Shown here in pieces: positions 28,146-37,718 of a stretch of 64,000 bases of DNA; within the stretch, counting starts at the first letter, position 1; the number at the start of each line of letters is the position of its first letter. Both the position numbers and the translations under genes were made by a program. The stretch comes from Saprospiraceae bacterium (GTDB lineage: Bacteria > Bacteroidota > Bacteroidia > Chitinophagales > Saprospiraceae), in assembly GCA_016717655.1 (NCBI GenBank), contig JADKFC010000015.1:1-64000 (forward strand). Direction: 5' to 3'. The notes under the pieces are model-generated. The model was not told where the DNA came from. It did not search any database and worked only from the letters and a program-made list of their open reading frames with translations.

Positions 28146-28411
28146 TTACGTTATTTGGCCATTAAACGAAAAATCGGGTGTTTTATTGTACCGGTAATAA
28201 AGAGGATAGACATTAGTCACCCATTGCATTCCCGCGAATGGAAGGCACTTCTTTTCGATCTTGTCAAAATAAAATCTCTGAAATGCAGCATTGCAGGGCC
28301 CCATTTCAGGGAGTAAGGAACAATTCGTTTCGCATGATGTCGGCTTTGAATTTTCCTTCTTGCAACAAAGTGTAAAAGTGAAATAACCGCAATGATCATT
28401 AATGATCTCAT
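28146..28411 (-). pseudogene. decayed Kunitz-like lipoprotein copy
   Basis: A paralogue of the gene at 26987-27235. The signal segment (MRSLMIIAVISLLHF) is in one frame and the Cys-rich body (CCKKENSKPTSCETNC, MGPCNAAFQRFYFD, KKCLPF) is in another, with a shift near 28370-28385. After KKCLPF the sequence departs and the C-terminal half with the WGGC core and last cysteines is missing. It cannot form the full Kunitz disulphide pattern, so it is probably a pseudogene from a tandem duplication. Confidence 0.7.
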
Positions 28412-28561
28412 GCATTCCCTATTTCAACCATTTATTAATATGCTTCTATTTGAATTCATCGCCTATTGTGAGGAATACTAATAAGACAGAGTGCCTTTAT
28501 TTTGCCCTCATTTTATTTCCTTTGGGGTTATGGGTCACCTCTGCCAGTCCCAATGCTTCCA

Positions 28562-28762
28562 TTAGGGGTGGGATGTACATTTTTTAAGCATTTTGTGTAA
28601 ATCGTCCAGGATGGCAATGTTATATAACAAAACTGTCTTGCCAACAGTACACACCAATACATCTTTTCCGTCTTTTTGATCTACATGCATGGTGTATTCA
28701 CTTGTCAAAGGAGGTGTCTTTAGCGCCAGTGGCTTGTCTTTGGTTCCAATTTTATACGACAT
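28562..28762 (-). CDS. small conserved hypothetical protein
   Basis: A 66-residue protein (MSYKIGTKDKPLALKTPPLT, then DGKDVLVCTVGKTVLLYNIA). It is compact, mixed alpha/beta and without a signal. It begins ten bases after the end of the damaged SRPBCC gene and appears to belong to the same sigma/SRPBCC transcription unit. Function is unknown. Confidence 0.5.
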   Translation of the reverse strand: MSYKIGTKDKPLALKTPPLTSEYTMHVDQKDGKDVLVCTVGKTVLLYNIAILDDLHKMLKKCTSHP

Positions 28763-28772
28763 TATTTTAGTT

Positions 28773-29100
28773 TTATTTTGTTTTAGAAATTGTTTCCGCC
28801 TCTGCTTTAAGGTCTCTTACATATTGTTCAAATGGTTCATCAAAGGGTGGAATCATTCCTGCGAACAAAGGAAAAAGTGGGCCTCCGATTTTCTCAACCA
28901 TTGTAAAATGGGTCAGATTGTCCCCGATGGTTTTACTCTATTGATATCACCGTTGAGTTCCATCTCGGAAAATCACTGGCATTGGTCAATAATGCCCATA
29001 TAATGCTTTTGTCGGCCTGGATGTCAATGCTTACTGCTGTCTCTCGACTAAATATTTTTTTTGTAGTAACGGCTTTGCCGGAAGAAGGTATTGTTGTCAT
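28773..29100 (-). pseudogene. SRPBCC-family gene with internal deletion
   Basis: The start (29100) reads MTTIPSSGKAVTTKKIFSRE and then DIQADKSIIWALLTNASDFP, the N-terminal part of an SRPBCC/polyketide-cyclase-like protein, and hits a stop after NSTVISIE. In another frame the C-terminal part follows (HFTMVEKIGGPLFPLFAGMI, then FEQYVRDLKAEAETISKTK). The middle strands expected between these parts are absent, so roughly 50 residues were deleted, with a frame change. This is more than a one-base error. It sits directly downstream of an ECF sigma factor. Confidence 0.65.
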
Positions 29101-29159
29101 TTCAATTAATTTTTGTTTATTATACTTTTGACGCTAGGCCGTTTAAAACCGATAGGGTT

Positions 29160-29960
29160 TCATCCTTCTTTTTCAGGAATATTTTCCATTATTTTTCTAT
29201 TGTGTTGAATATGATGCAATTGCAAAGCTGAACCCTTGGAATTAAATGGGTCAATTTCTTTCATAATCTGCAGTCTGAGATCCAATATTGCTTCCCGATT
29301 GGGGTCATTGGCCCTTTTATCAAACTCTATCTTGTTTTTTTCTACCTCAAAATCTTGTTTAGGATTAAATATGCCATTTAATTCAGAGCATTGGTGACAG
29401 GTTCCTTCTTTGTTAATCAAAGCACAACGACCTTCATAAAGGTGCACCATCTTTGATCTGCCTGTATGTAGATAGTACTTTACCATGGCCTCAGTTGTCT
29501 CAACAATTTCAGCTATTTCTGCCACTTTAAATTCGTAAACTTCTTTTAAGAGTAGGCATATTTGTTGTTCAAGTGGCAATGATTTGGCAATGCATGTCAA
29601 ACAAAAAGTAATGTGTTCTTTGATTTCAAATTCAGCCTGCAAAGAATTTTGCCTGATGGCAGCAATTTCAGGAAAATAATTCGGGTTGGCCAGTGCTTTT
29701 TCTCTACAAATGTCAGTAACTTCTTCAGGCCATCTTTTTTTTGCCCTTAAATTATCCTTTGCAATATTGGAGGCAATAGTGAATATCCAGGTTTTTACGG
29801 TACTCTCTCCCCGGAATGAATCCAGTTTTAGTGAAGCTTTTATAAAAGTATCCTGAACAATGTCTTCCGTATCTTCAATGCTTGCAGTTATCCTAAATAA
29901 ATAGGATTTTAATTGGGGCATTGCAGCTTCAAACTCGTGGGTAAATTGGGTAATTGTCAT
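29160..29960 (-). CDS. ECF-type RNA polymerase sigma factor
   Basis: The ATG at 29960 is chosen because the sigma-2 region begins at once (MTITQFTHEFEAAMPQLKSY) and the extra upstream codons to 30038 look non-coding. About 266 residues: sigma-2 with DTEDIVQDTFIKASLKLDSF and STVKTWIFTIASNIAKDNLR, sigma-4 with LPLEQQICLLLKEVYEFKV and an HTH (EIAEIVETTEAMVKYYLHTG). A C-terminal extension of about 80 residues has a CxxC (GTCHQC), possibly metal- or redox-sensing. It heads a run with an SRPBCC gene and a 66-residue protein. Confidence 0.85.
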   Translation of the reverse strand: MTITQFTHEFEAAMPQLKSYLFRITASIEDTEDIVQDTFIKASLKLDSFRGESTVKTWIFTIASNIAKDNLRAKKRWPEEVTDICREKALANPNYFPEIAAIRQNSLQAEFEIKEHITFCLTCIAKSLPLEQQICLLLKEVYEFKVAEIAEIVETTEAMVKYYLHTGRSKMVHLYEGRCALINKEGTCHQCSELNGIFNPKQDFEVEKNKIEFDKRANDPNREAILDLRLQIMKEIDPFNSKGSALQLHHIQHNRKIMENIPEKEG

Positions 29961-30116
29961 GATTTTTTTTAACAGTACAAATTGAATGAGGCTTAAATAT
30001 CTATAATAGAATAAAATTGAAATTATGCTATCAACCAAGACAACCTATTTTTCCAGGTAATTTTACATGGTTTCAAAGCCAATGCAAATTCCACATTAAT
30101 AATTTTAACTTTGTTT

Positions 30117-30683
30117 TTACGAATAATAAGTTAAAAAAGAAAGCAATTTAAGCTCCTCAATCTTTTGAGTATTTTGGTAATTCGCTTTTACCTTTATTAG
30201 TAAAAAAATAAGAAAAAGATAGATCAAAATTAGGATATATATAAATGGCAAAACACGGTAATAATTAGATTCATATGCCAAATACCAAAAAAATATAACC
30301 ATAACAAATATCTCAAAATACCCTGTACCTTCCCAGACTGCCATCTTGGCTTGATCTTGGTTCTTACTTAGTATAATTTTATCAATTTGAACTGCATAAC
30401 TAAAATAGATATAAGCAGTAGCCGTCCAAGCAACTATTAATAACTTTTTGTCCCAGTCTACATAAGATCGAAATAGACTTTCTTTAACAGCAATGGAAGA
30501 AAACGCCACCCCTGCAGCTGAAAAAAATCTCAATGCCAATACTAATCTTTTCCAATATCCTGGTAATTTCCCTTCAATAAGCATAATCTGTTCATCATTG
30601 GCCTGTTTGCGCAAAGCCTTTTGAGTTAAAATGTAAATCTGCACTTCTTTATCTAAACTACTCCATCCAGGCAGTTTTGACAA
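30117..30683 (-). CDS. hypothetical membrane protein
   Basis: A 188-residue protein with a soluble N-terminal 50 residues and four predicted membrane segments (for example LLIVAWTATAYIYFSYAVQI and YIFILILIYLFLIFLLIKV-like stretches near the end). No family was recognised. It is not clearly linked to its neighbours. Confidence 0.55.
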   Translation of the reverse strand: MSKLPGWSSLDKEVQIYILTQKALRKQANDEQIMLIEGKLPGYWKRLVLALRFFSAAGVAFSSIAVKESLFRSYVDWDKKLLIVAWTATAYIYFSYAVQIDKIILSKNQDQAKMAVWEGTGYFEIFVMVIFFWYLAYESNYYRVLPFIYILILIYLFLIFLLIKVKANYQNTQKIEELKLLSFLTYYS

Positions 30684-30930
30684 ACCAATGTTTTTATTAG
30701 TTAACCCATTGAGTAATGTAAAAAATTGCTCACATACGAGGTTTTGGAATCAAGTTTGTTTTATGACTATCTTTATTTGATTATCCATTTTTCTCCAAAA
30801 GACCTTTAACATAATAAGGAATAAAGCAAGAGTAGAATTCAGCTGCCCATGAAATTTATTTGCTTTGGATTCATATTTTCAATTTAATTTATTTAATCTA
30901 ATCACAGGTTAGAATCTTCAAACCAACCAC

Positions 30931-31388
30931 TTAATTCCAATTGTCTATTTTAATATCATGGGGTGACGGCCTCCCCTTTCCCTCTTCAACAAACTGTTTT
31001 AAGCTCATTAAAAAAGGGCCCATTTCATACTGCAATGTGCCATAAATTCTACCTCCCCGGCCCAATTCATATGTTTAAACAAAACGATGGTATAAGTTCC
31101 TGCCTCATGCAATTCAAATACCACTTCTGTTCCAATCCATTCTTTGGGGCCATCCAAAAATTTCCATTGAACTTTTTGGTTAGAAACCAAGTCAATAACC
31201 TCAAATTTTATGCTACCGATCTCATAGCCATCCAAATTATGAAATCGGGTAACTAGTATACTACCTACTTCAGCCTCACCACTGGTATCGCTTGTCCACC
31301 AATTACTTATTCCTTCAATTGAGGACAAAGCATCAAATACTTTGTGAGGTTCAGACTGAATGCCAACCCTGTGAATGATATGTACCAT
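30931..31388 (-). CDS. SRPBCC/AHSA1-like protein, frameshifted
   Basis: The ATG at 31388 is preferred (MVHIIHRVGIQSEPHKVFDA); upstream codons look non-coding. It has the AHSA1-like pattern: VFDALSSIEGISNWWTSDTS, VIDLVSNQKVQWKFLDGPKE, and TEVVFELHEA. The first frame stops early after SMKWALF at a run of six A on the plus strand (31010-31015). With one more base the expected ending follows (LMSLKQFVEEGKGRPSPHDI) and stops at 30931, giving about 153 residues. A sequence error is the simplest reading. The ligand is unknown. Confidence 0.75.
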
Positions 31389-31488
31389 TGAGTTAATTAA
31401 TTTTAAAGGTGAATAAAATAAAATGGAAATTAAATTTCCTTTTTCAAGCAATTTATTTGTGGTCAAATTTCAATTCGTCATCAAATTC

Positions 31489-33435
31489 TTACTCCATCTT
31501 TATCCACTTGAACAAATAAACCTTATCCCCCAATTGTAAATGTATGAAGTATATTCCTTCACGTATAAATGAAGTGTCGAAAAACCAACCGTTTGTTTGA
31601 AAGCTTGCTTTGACGTTATCCATTACCTGTCCTTGCAAATTCATCATCACCACAGAAGATTTTTGATGATTTAAAATGGGTATAAAAAAGGAATTTGTTC
31701 CCGGATTCGGTGCGGGCAACAAGTCAGAAATACTGGATGGTACCCAATCATGTTCTGTTTTAGTAGTTTGGGACTCGCAAACCTCATTTAATCCTGATAA
31801 TACTCCTTCAGTAGCTAGTTCCAAAGCATCTATGTCCGCACCAATGTCCAGCCCGTCTGAACCGGCATTGCTAAAAGAACTTCCCGCCAATAAGCGGTAA
31901 TCACCTCCAACACCAAAATTGAAATTTTGAAATCCAATATCTTCCATCGGACCGGGAAAATAATTCTCTGTGGGATAATTTGAAACAGTGCCCCCATTGG
32001 AAGTTTTGCCATCTGTGAGAACATTGTGATGAAATTGTGCCCCCGGAAAATAATAATTCAAGGCAGGATTGCCAATACCTTTGCCACTCCCGTGAAGTCC
32101 ATAGACTCCGTTTGACGCGATGTTGTTGCGGTAGACAAAATTTTCGTTTGGTAAATTGAGTCCGTCAGCATTGACAAAAGTTGAACCCAAAGGATTGATA
32201 AAGGTATTGTGATCAACAATCAAATGATGAACACCTCCTAAAACCTGCAACGTACGACCATCGCCTCCCCAGCTACTTCCATTCAAGTCTTCTATGAGAT
32301 TGTTGCGCAACAGAATATGATTGCTATGCGTGGTGGAGTAATTATTGTCCCGGCCTGAGATATTAAAGCCGCTTCCGGTGTGACGCACTATATTCTCTTC
32401 AAAGGTCACGTTTTGTACAGTAATCCATGGACAACTGCCCGACTCAGTCCGCGGTGTAAATAAAATGGCAAATCCATTTTGGGCATCAGACCAATTGTTT
32501 TCAAAAACATTGCCCTGAATCCAGACTCTGTCTGCATTTTTTAATTCAAATAAATTTTTAACGGACCAATGTGTTCCTTCATAAGATGGGTCACCAACAC
32601 GCCATGATAAAGGTTTGAAAAAGTGGTTATGACGCACCTCGATATCCGAACATAACAAATTAGGGATACTGGGTTTTGCTCCTCCAAACATTACATTTTC
32701 ACCGGCACCTTCGAGATAGTTGTTCACAACTTTAAATGTTTTTCCATTCCATGCACAAATGGCCTGACTATCAAAGCCCACTTCTTTAAAATCCGAAAGC
32801 CATGAATTTACCACGGCAATTCGCCGACCATTCATGGCAATTCCTCTGCGGCTGCCCAAAGTTTTATGACCATGGAGATACACCCGATCAAAGGTAATGT
32901 CGTGGGGAAGGTCGTCGATGATTTTTTCTGAACTTCCTATTTCCACCAGATTCCAGGAAAATTCTGAAGCGGCGATTTCTATACCCAAAAAGTAATAATG
33001 GTGAGCCCTCGAACTGGTTTTAAAGGCACTCAAACCCGGCTTAGCCAATATTTTAGCCAAATTAGCTGCATGGACCGGTGTAATACGTTCATTGGTCGGA
33101 GGCAGCAGGTCATCATCCCCAGCTGTACGAATGACAATCCAACCGTCACCCATTTTTTCTGGTAATTCAAAGGGACCTGTGTAGCTGATCCCTGGCTCCA
33201 AAAGGATGGTTGTACCAGGTGTTGCCGAATTAATTGCCTGTTGGAGTTGGGTATTCAAAAAGGTACAACCTGCGCTGCACACTGTGATCGTTTTGTCTGT
33301 CTCTGGAACGCATGTTTCTATCCATTCCTTAGGTAAATCTGGCAAGGCCTGACTTTTTATGATCCAAAAGGAATTACACAAACCAATAGAATTTGGAAAA
33401 AAATACAAACTGGTTTTAATGGACAAATTCATCAT
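31489..33435 (-). CDS. right-handed beta-helix protein with T9SS sorting domain
   Basis: A 648-residue protein. After a CVPETDKTITVCSAGCTF segment comes a DUF1565-like opening (LQQAINSATPGTTILLEPGI) and a long parallel beta-helix typical of polysaccharide lyases or pectate-lyase-like proteins (VVNSWLSDFKEVGFDSQAIC, VRHNHFFKPLSWRV, VQNVTFEENIVRHTGSGFNI). The last 80 residues form a T9SS sorting domain (LLPAPNPGTNSFFIPILNHQ). Catalytic residues were not assigned. The N-terminus does not read as a clean signal peptide; two compensating indels (A7 on the plus strand at 33397-33403, and near 33355) would give one (FQILLVCVIPFGSQA). Confidence 0.82.
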   Translation of the reverse strand: MMNLSIKTSLYFFPNSIGLCNSFWIIKSQALPDLPKEWIETCVPETDKTITVCSAGCTFLNTQLQQAINSATPGTTILLEPGISYTGPFELPEKMGDGWIVIRTAGDDDLLPPTNERITPVHAANLAKILAKPGLSAFKTSSRAHHYYFLGIEIAASEFSWNLVEIGSSEKIIDDLPHDITFDRVYLHGHKTLGSRRGIAMNGRRIAVVNSWLSDFKEVGFDSQAICAWNGKTFKVVNNYLEGAGENVMFGGAKPSIPNLLCSDIEVRHNHFFKPLSWRVGDPSYEGTHWSVKNLFELKNADRVWIQGNVFENNWSDAQNGFAILFTPRTESGSCPWITVQNVTFEENIVRHTGSGFNISGRDNNYSTTHSNHILLRNNLIEDLNGSSWGGDGRTLQVLGGVHHLIVDHNTFINPLGSTFVNADGLNLPNENFVYRNNIASNGVYGLHGSGKGIGNPALNYYFPGAQFHHNVLTDGKTSNGGTVSNYPTENYFPGPMEDIGFQNFNFGVGGDYRLLAGSSFSNAGSDGLDIGADIDALELATEGVLSGLNEVCESQTTKTEHDWVPSSISDLLPAPNPGTNSFFIPILNHQKSSVVMMNLQGQVMDNVKASFQTNGWFFDTSFIREGIYFIHLQLGDKVYLFKWIKME

Positions 33436-33579
33436 TTAACCTTTGGATATTGAAATATAAAGATAAAGAATAATGTAATTTATGTGGTGTAAATGGCAAA
33501 GGTAACTTGATTAAAGTTGTGACCGAAATACACAAAATTATTTAATCAATTGTTAAAATAAAAATCCCCTAAAAACTCC

Positions 33580-34191
33580 TTACAGTCCTCCCATTAACCG
33601 CTCCAAGTGGGTCTTTTTGTTGCTTGTTTTGTGCGTTATGCAATATTGGGTAAAATATTGATGCTGTTTTAAAAACTTAATTTGTATCTCATTCCAGGCC
33701 TGCAATTCTAACAAAGGGTTAAAATATTTTAACTCCGCGTACAAAAGTGATGAGATGGTTGAAAAGTCCTCAGTTCCCAAGTAGGCTAAATCTGCATCTG
33801 CCAATATGCTGCCACATTGATCTTTGGGGCTTTGCGGTATCTTGGTGGCCATGATAATCTCACATATATGACTTATATCTTCGGGTGAAGTATGATATTT
33901 GGGCAGTATTACTTTAGCATAGGCACAGCTTGCTTCTTCGTGGTTTTGGTAGGTAAACATAAACCCTGTATCATGCAACAAAGCTGCGATTTTAATCTTG
34001 AACAGCTCTGACTCTGATACTCCTTCCTCGTTGGCAATCAGTATGGCGTCCGTCAATACACCTGCGGTATGGTCTACACTGTGGTACTTAAGATAAGGGG
34101 GTAATTTTTTCTCCAGTTCACCTATAACTTCTCTTTTCAACTGGTCAAAAACGACCTCATCCATAGCGTAATGTGTACTATTTTCCTTCAT
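33580..34191 (-). CDS. HD-domain phosphohydrolase
   Basis: A 203-residue protein with the HD superfamily metal ligands in order: His41 (KYHSVDHTAGVL), His73-Asp74 (ALLHDTGF), His84 (NHEEAS), and Asp132/Asp134 (LADADLAYLG). This is the soluble HD group that includes cyclic nucleotide and (p)ppGpp hydrolases. It starts 30 bp after the end of the patatin gene and is the third gene of the cyclase/patatin/HD cassette. A role in clearing the cyclic nucleotide or a related phosphoester is an inference from position. Confidence 0.85.
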   Translation of the reverse strand: MKENSTHYAMDEVVFDQLKREVIGELEKKLPPYLKYHSVDHTAGVLTDAILIANEEGVSESELFKIKIAALLHDTGFMFTYQNHEEASCAYAKVILPKYHTSPEDISHICEIIMATKIPQSPKDQCGSILADADLAYLGTEDFSTISSLLYAELKYFNPLLELQAWNEIQIKFLKQHQYFTQYCITHKTSNKKTHLERLMGGL

Positions 34192-34221
34192 CAGTCTAAT
34201 CCTTTTGCTTTTGAATCTCCA

Positions 34222-36086
34222 TCAAAGGGGATTTTGAAATTTCGCCAAATCTTCTTTACTCATATTTTCCAAAACTTGTTTGGCATGTTGATATCCCTTT
34301 TCTACAATTTTATGAAAATCTGTCCAAGCCGTCATACCAAACTTTGCCACGTCCGGATTAAAATGCAAATCTAGATACGCAATAGATTCATGCCTTTTGG
34401 CATTGCTATACATAAGGGTAGAATTGATGATAATAGACCCAATACCCGGCAAGCTGTATTTTTTATCTTTTTTTCCCAACAGTTTATTCCTGAAAACCTG
34501 ATTGTTAGAAGGCATCTCATCGATGGTAAGTTTATGGTTTTTTTCCATCATAAAATCAATACCTATCACTTTGTTCATATCTATACTGCGCATGATATCA
34601 GCAGGAAAATTATTGAAGGTACCTCCGTCTACATACAACTCACCATCAATGATGACAGGCGGAAAACACCGGGAATGGAAGAGGAAGCCAGCAAGGCTTT
34701 CGCCATATTGCCCCTGAAAAATACGGACTCATCTGACCTGGTATAGTTGGAAGCAACAATGTACATGGGTATCCAGGTGTCGGCTAAGTCTACATCCTTT
34801 CTTCCACTTAATTCTTTGATGGTAAAGTTTACCATTTTTTTTATATTCAATCCCTTGACAAGCGAGATCAATGGCAACAGGCTCAAATCAGAGGAGGGTT
34901 TGAATAAAGTAGCTTTGTAGATGGTTTCTTCCATCACCGCCGTGGGTCTGTCAAACGCGATGGTTGCCGCCATCATTGAACCTACACTCGTACCTCCCAG
35001 GTAGTCGATCGGTATTTGATATTCACTCAAGGCACGCATAACCCCAATGTGGGCAAAACCTTTGGCTCCACCACCTGCCAAGACAAGGCCAGTTGCCTTG
35101 CCCGTCAATATCCTACCCATTCGTTGTAGGTCTTTTATGTGACCAAGCCTTAGATGAAAATGGCTACTGACTCTTGGTCTTGCATTGAGCCAGTCCATTG
35201 TTTTAACAGGCATTTGGGTATTGGCCGGATGCACCAAAGCAATCGAAAAATTGACATTTTCCATACCGCCAAGTGTCTCTTCGATCAGGGTTGTTGAGTG
35301 ACTTTGGGTAGCGTCTGCCAATAATACAATGTGGTCGGCTTGTCGCAGGCACTTATCATTCCAGGAGGAAGGTTCAGGGTCACATTCAAAAAACATAAAC
35401 TCATACTCCAACTCCAAATCATTGAGCCATTTGATGAGTTTTTTGCTCTCACTCCCAGTGTCTTCTCCCCCATCTTGATCTAAATGGAAATCATTTTGTG
35501 CCAACAATGCCTTGTTGATGTAACAAATATTCATGCCTTGAGAACAATAATCGTACACCGATTTTATGATCTGTCTATGATCAAGGGTAGCGTGTATCGG
35601 AAGAAAACAAATATTCATAATTTTACTTTTGTGTGGCTTCTGGTTTTTCTTGATGCGCTCTATGATTAGTTTGGTCACATTAAGGGCCACATCCGAATAC
35701 TCTCTGATGACTTTCTCAAACAGCACTTTGGGCAATTGCACCAAAACGCTGTCTCGTATGGCTGTGACAGTTGCATACCTGGGTTCCCCTGTAAAAATGG
35801 CCATTTCCCCTACCGTTTCTCCTCGCCCTACATCTCCAATTTTATATTCCTGACTATCGCCATCCTTTTTGGTCGCTACCAATCTGCCGCTGAGTACAAA
35901 ATAGAGGGAGTCTCCCACTTCGCCTTCTCTTATAATGGTTTTACCCCCATCCAATTCTATCCAAACCAACTGATCCTCGATTTCACCCAGAATAGTGTCG
36001 TCAAATTCACCAAAGATCTTATTGAGATTGTCCCGAAGCAGTTTACGGTGAAATTCATTTTTATGGAGGTCGTCAAAATTCGGCAT
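34222..36086 (-). CDS. cyclic-nucleotide-binding patatin-like phospholipase, frameshifted
   Basis: About 620 residues. Residues 20-140 form a cNMP-binding domain (IREGEVGDSLYFVLSGRL, then GRGETVGEMAIFTGEPRYAT). A Rossmann-like middle region follows (about 155-330). The patatin domain begins LVLAGGGAKGFAHIGVMRAL (oxyanion hole) and has the nucleophile elbow GTSVG and, in the second frame, the Asp of YVDGGTFNNFP, completing the Ser-Asp dyad. The frame breaks near 34660 where one C is missing; adding it gives SIPGVFPPVIIDGELYVDGG. The architecture is that of neuropathy-target-esterase/RssA-like lysophospholipases. It follows a membrane adenylate cyclase by 43 bp, so the cyclase product is the likely ligand. 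Confidence 0.87.
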
Positions 36087-36129
36087 ATCGGCTTATCTAT
36101 TGATTTTTTTTACAAAATACATTTTCATT

Positions 36130-37302
36130 TCATTTCGGCTTTTCCTCTTTATAAATTTTTATAGGCTTGATGGTATGGTCAAGGCCGGCAGAAAACCCAT
36201 TTTTCATTTTCTGGAGAAAGGCTGTAACATTTACTTTTTGGCAAAACGTTGTGAGGGCTGATGTTGTTTCATTCCGTTCCAATAAATAATAAGAATGCAT
36301 CATTCCTTTTCCTTTTATGGCTATTTTGCCACAATCTTCATAGACATAATCATCGCCCAACACATTTTTAACATCTTCTGTAATGTGGATTTTTTCGGGA
36401 TGTCCACTGGCTTCAAAGCGGCTGGCAATATTTACACAGTCGCCCCATATATCATACACGAATTTTTTATTGCCGATTACGCCCGCAACAGCATGACCCG
36501 TATGGATACCGATTCTCAGGGTCAGCTTGTATTTGATCGTGTATTTATCTTTGATGACCTGGTTCATTTCCAATGCCATATCCGCAATGGCCTGACAGTG
36601 ATTTTCGTCAGGGAGGGGCAGGCCACCCACAGCCAGATAAGAGTCTCCAATCGTTTTGATTTTTTCAACTCCATATTTGTCCGCCAAAGCATCGAATTCA
36701 CTGAAAATTTCATCCAGCATGGCCACCAGATCATTCGGCGACATATGGCTGGCATATCGGGTAAACCCTACAATATCTGCAAACAGGATGGTCACATTTT
36801 CAAAACTATCCGCTATAGACTGGTTGCTGTCTCGCAATTGTCCGAGGGCCCTTCAATAAGTTCCAGGCAATTACCACCAAAAAGGCTAGCAAAACAAGGA
36901 TCAGGTAATTAAAAAATGCTTGCCTCTCTTTTCTGGAAAATAATAAAACGGTGGCAAAGGGTACAAACACCAGGTGCACCGTGATCATGGTTTCCATCCC
37001 ATAATAAATAGGAGGCACTCCCGTAATCACCAAGGCCAGCATCAATGCCAACGACCGCCCAATCTTAAAAGGCATACCCCAAAGAGCGGTCCCGAAAACA
37101 AAAGCGTGTACCCTATCCAGGTGAAGACCACCAGCCAAAACATCTCCCACATTTCCAAATACACAAATCCAAAGCCCCAGGTGCCAATCACAAAAATCAT
37201 CATCAACTCGAGAATGAGGAAGATGGTGACATTTCTTTTTTCATCTTCATCAAAATGGTTGTAATGCCGCTGGATGATGCGCTGAATGAATGGTATCTTC
37301 AT
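36130..37302 (-). CDS. membrane adenylate cyclase (class III), frameshifted
   Basis: The ATG at 37302 (MKIPFIQRIIQRHYNHFDED) is likely; an upstream ATG at 37353 is possible. The N-terminal half has about five membrane segments (VTIFLILELMMIFVIGTWGF, LALMLALVITGVPPIYYGME, and others). The C-terminal class III catalytic domain has metal-binding Asp in TILFADIVGFT and in KTIGDSYLAVGG, adenine-specifying Lys (IKTIGD) and Asp (VYDIWGD), and catalytic Asn/Arg (VNIASR), so ATP is the likely substrate. Two indels interrupt it: a four-C run (37077-37080) and near 36853-36857; both joins restore continuous coding. It is the first gene of the cyclase/patatin/HD cassette. Confidence 0.88.
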
Positions 37303-37353
37303 AAAATTACTGTTTACTCCTATAAAGGCCTCTATAATGTGAAAAATCAGCAC

Positions 37354-37718
37354 GAACCCTGCATTCGAAATTCAATCTATCCAATGTATCCTGCTTTTTC
37401 CATTAAAGGAATACCAGGTATGGACTTCATCTTTCTTTAGTGGCTTTGAGCTAATGGCCTTCAAAAATAGAAAAATATCCCATATATGAAAGCCGGCACT
37501 GCATTTAATTGGTGTGTAAAGGCATTTAATGGTAAAAAACCAACCATTCATAATGCCACTTTATTCCTTTCCGATAGAAACAGAAACAGCATTAAAATAC
37601 CACAGCTATCTTAATATCGTCGACAACCTTTGGTCAGAATCCATAAAATGGCAAGAGAAATTAAAACAGAATGTGAATACCCGGAAAAGGAGCCCTGCCC
37701 AATAAGCCATCCGCTTTA
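37354..37718. other. intergenic gap upstream of the cyclase cassette
   Basis: 365 bp with no ORF that looks coding and no convincing terminator. It should hold the promoter of the cyclase operon, but no good TTTG/TAnnTTTG pair was found on the minus strand. Confidence 0.5.

Noticed and set aside
29961..30038. Longer start for the ECF sigma factor
   Set aside because: The extra 26 codons are AT-rich, hydrophobic and not sigma-like, while homology begins exactly at the ATG at 29960.
33580..37302. Calling the cyclase/patatin/HD cassette CBASS or Pycsar
   Set aside because: There is no CD-NTase and no known Pycsar effector type; the sensor is a classical cNMP-binding domain, so those names would be wrong.
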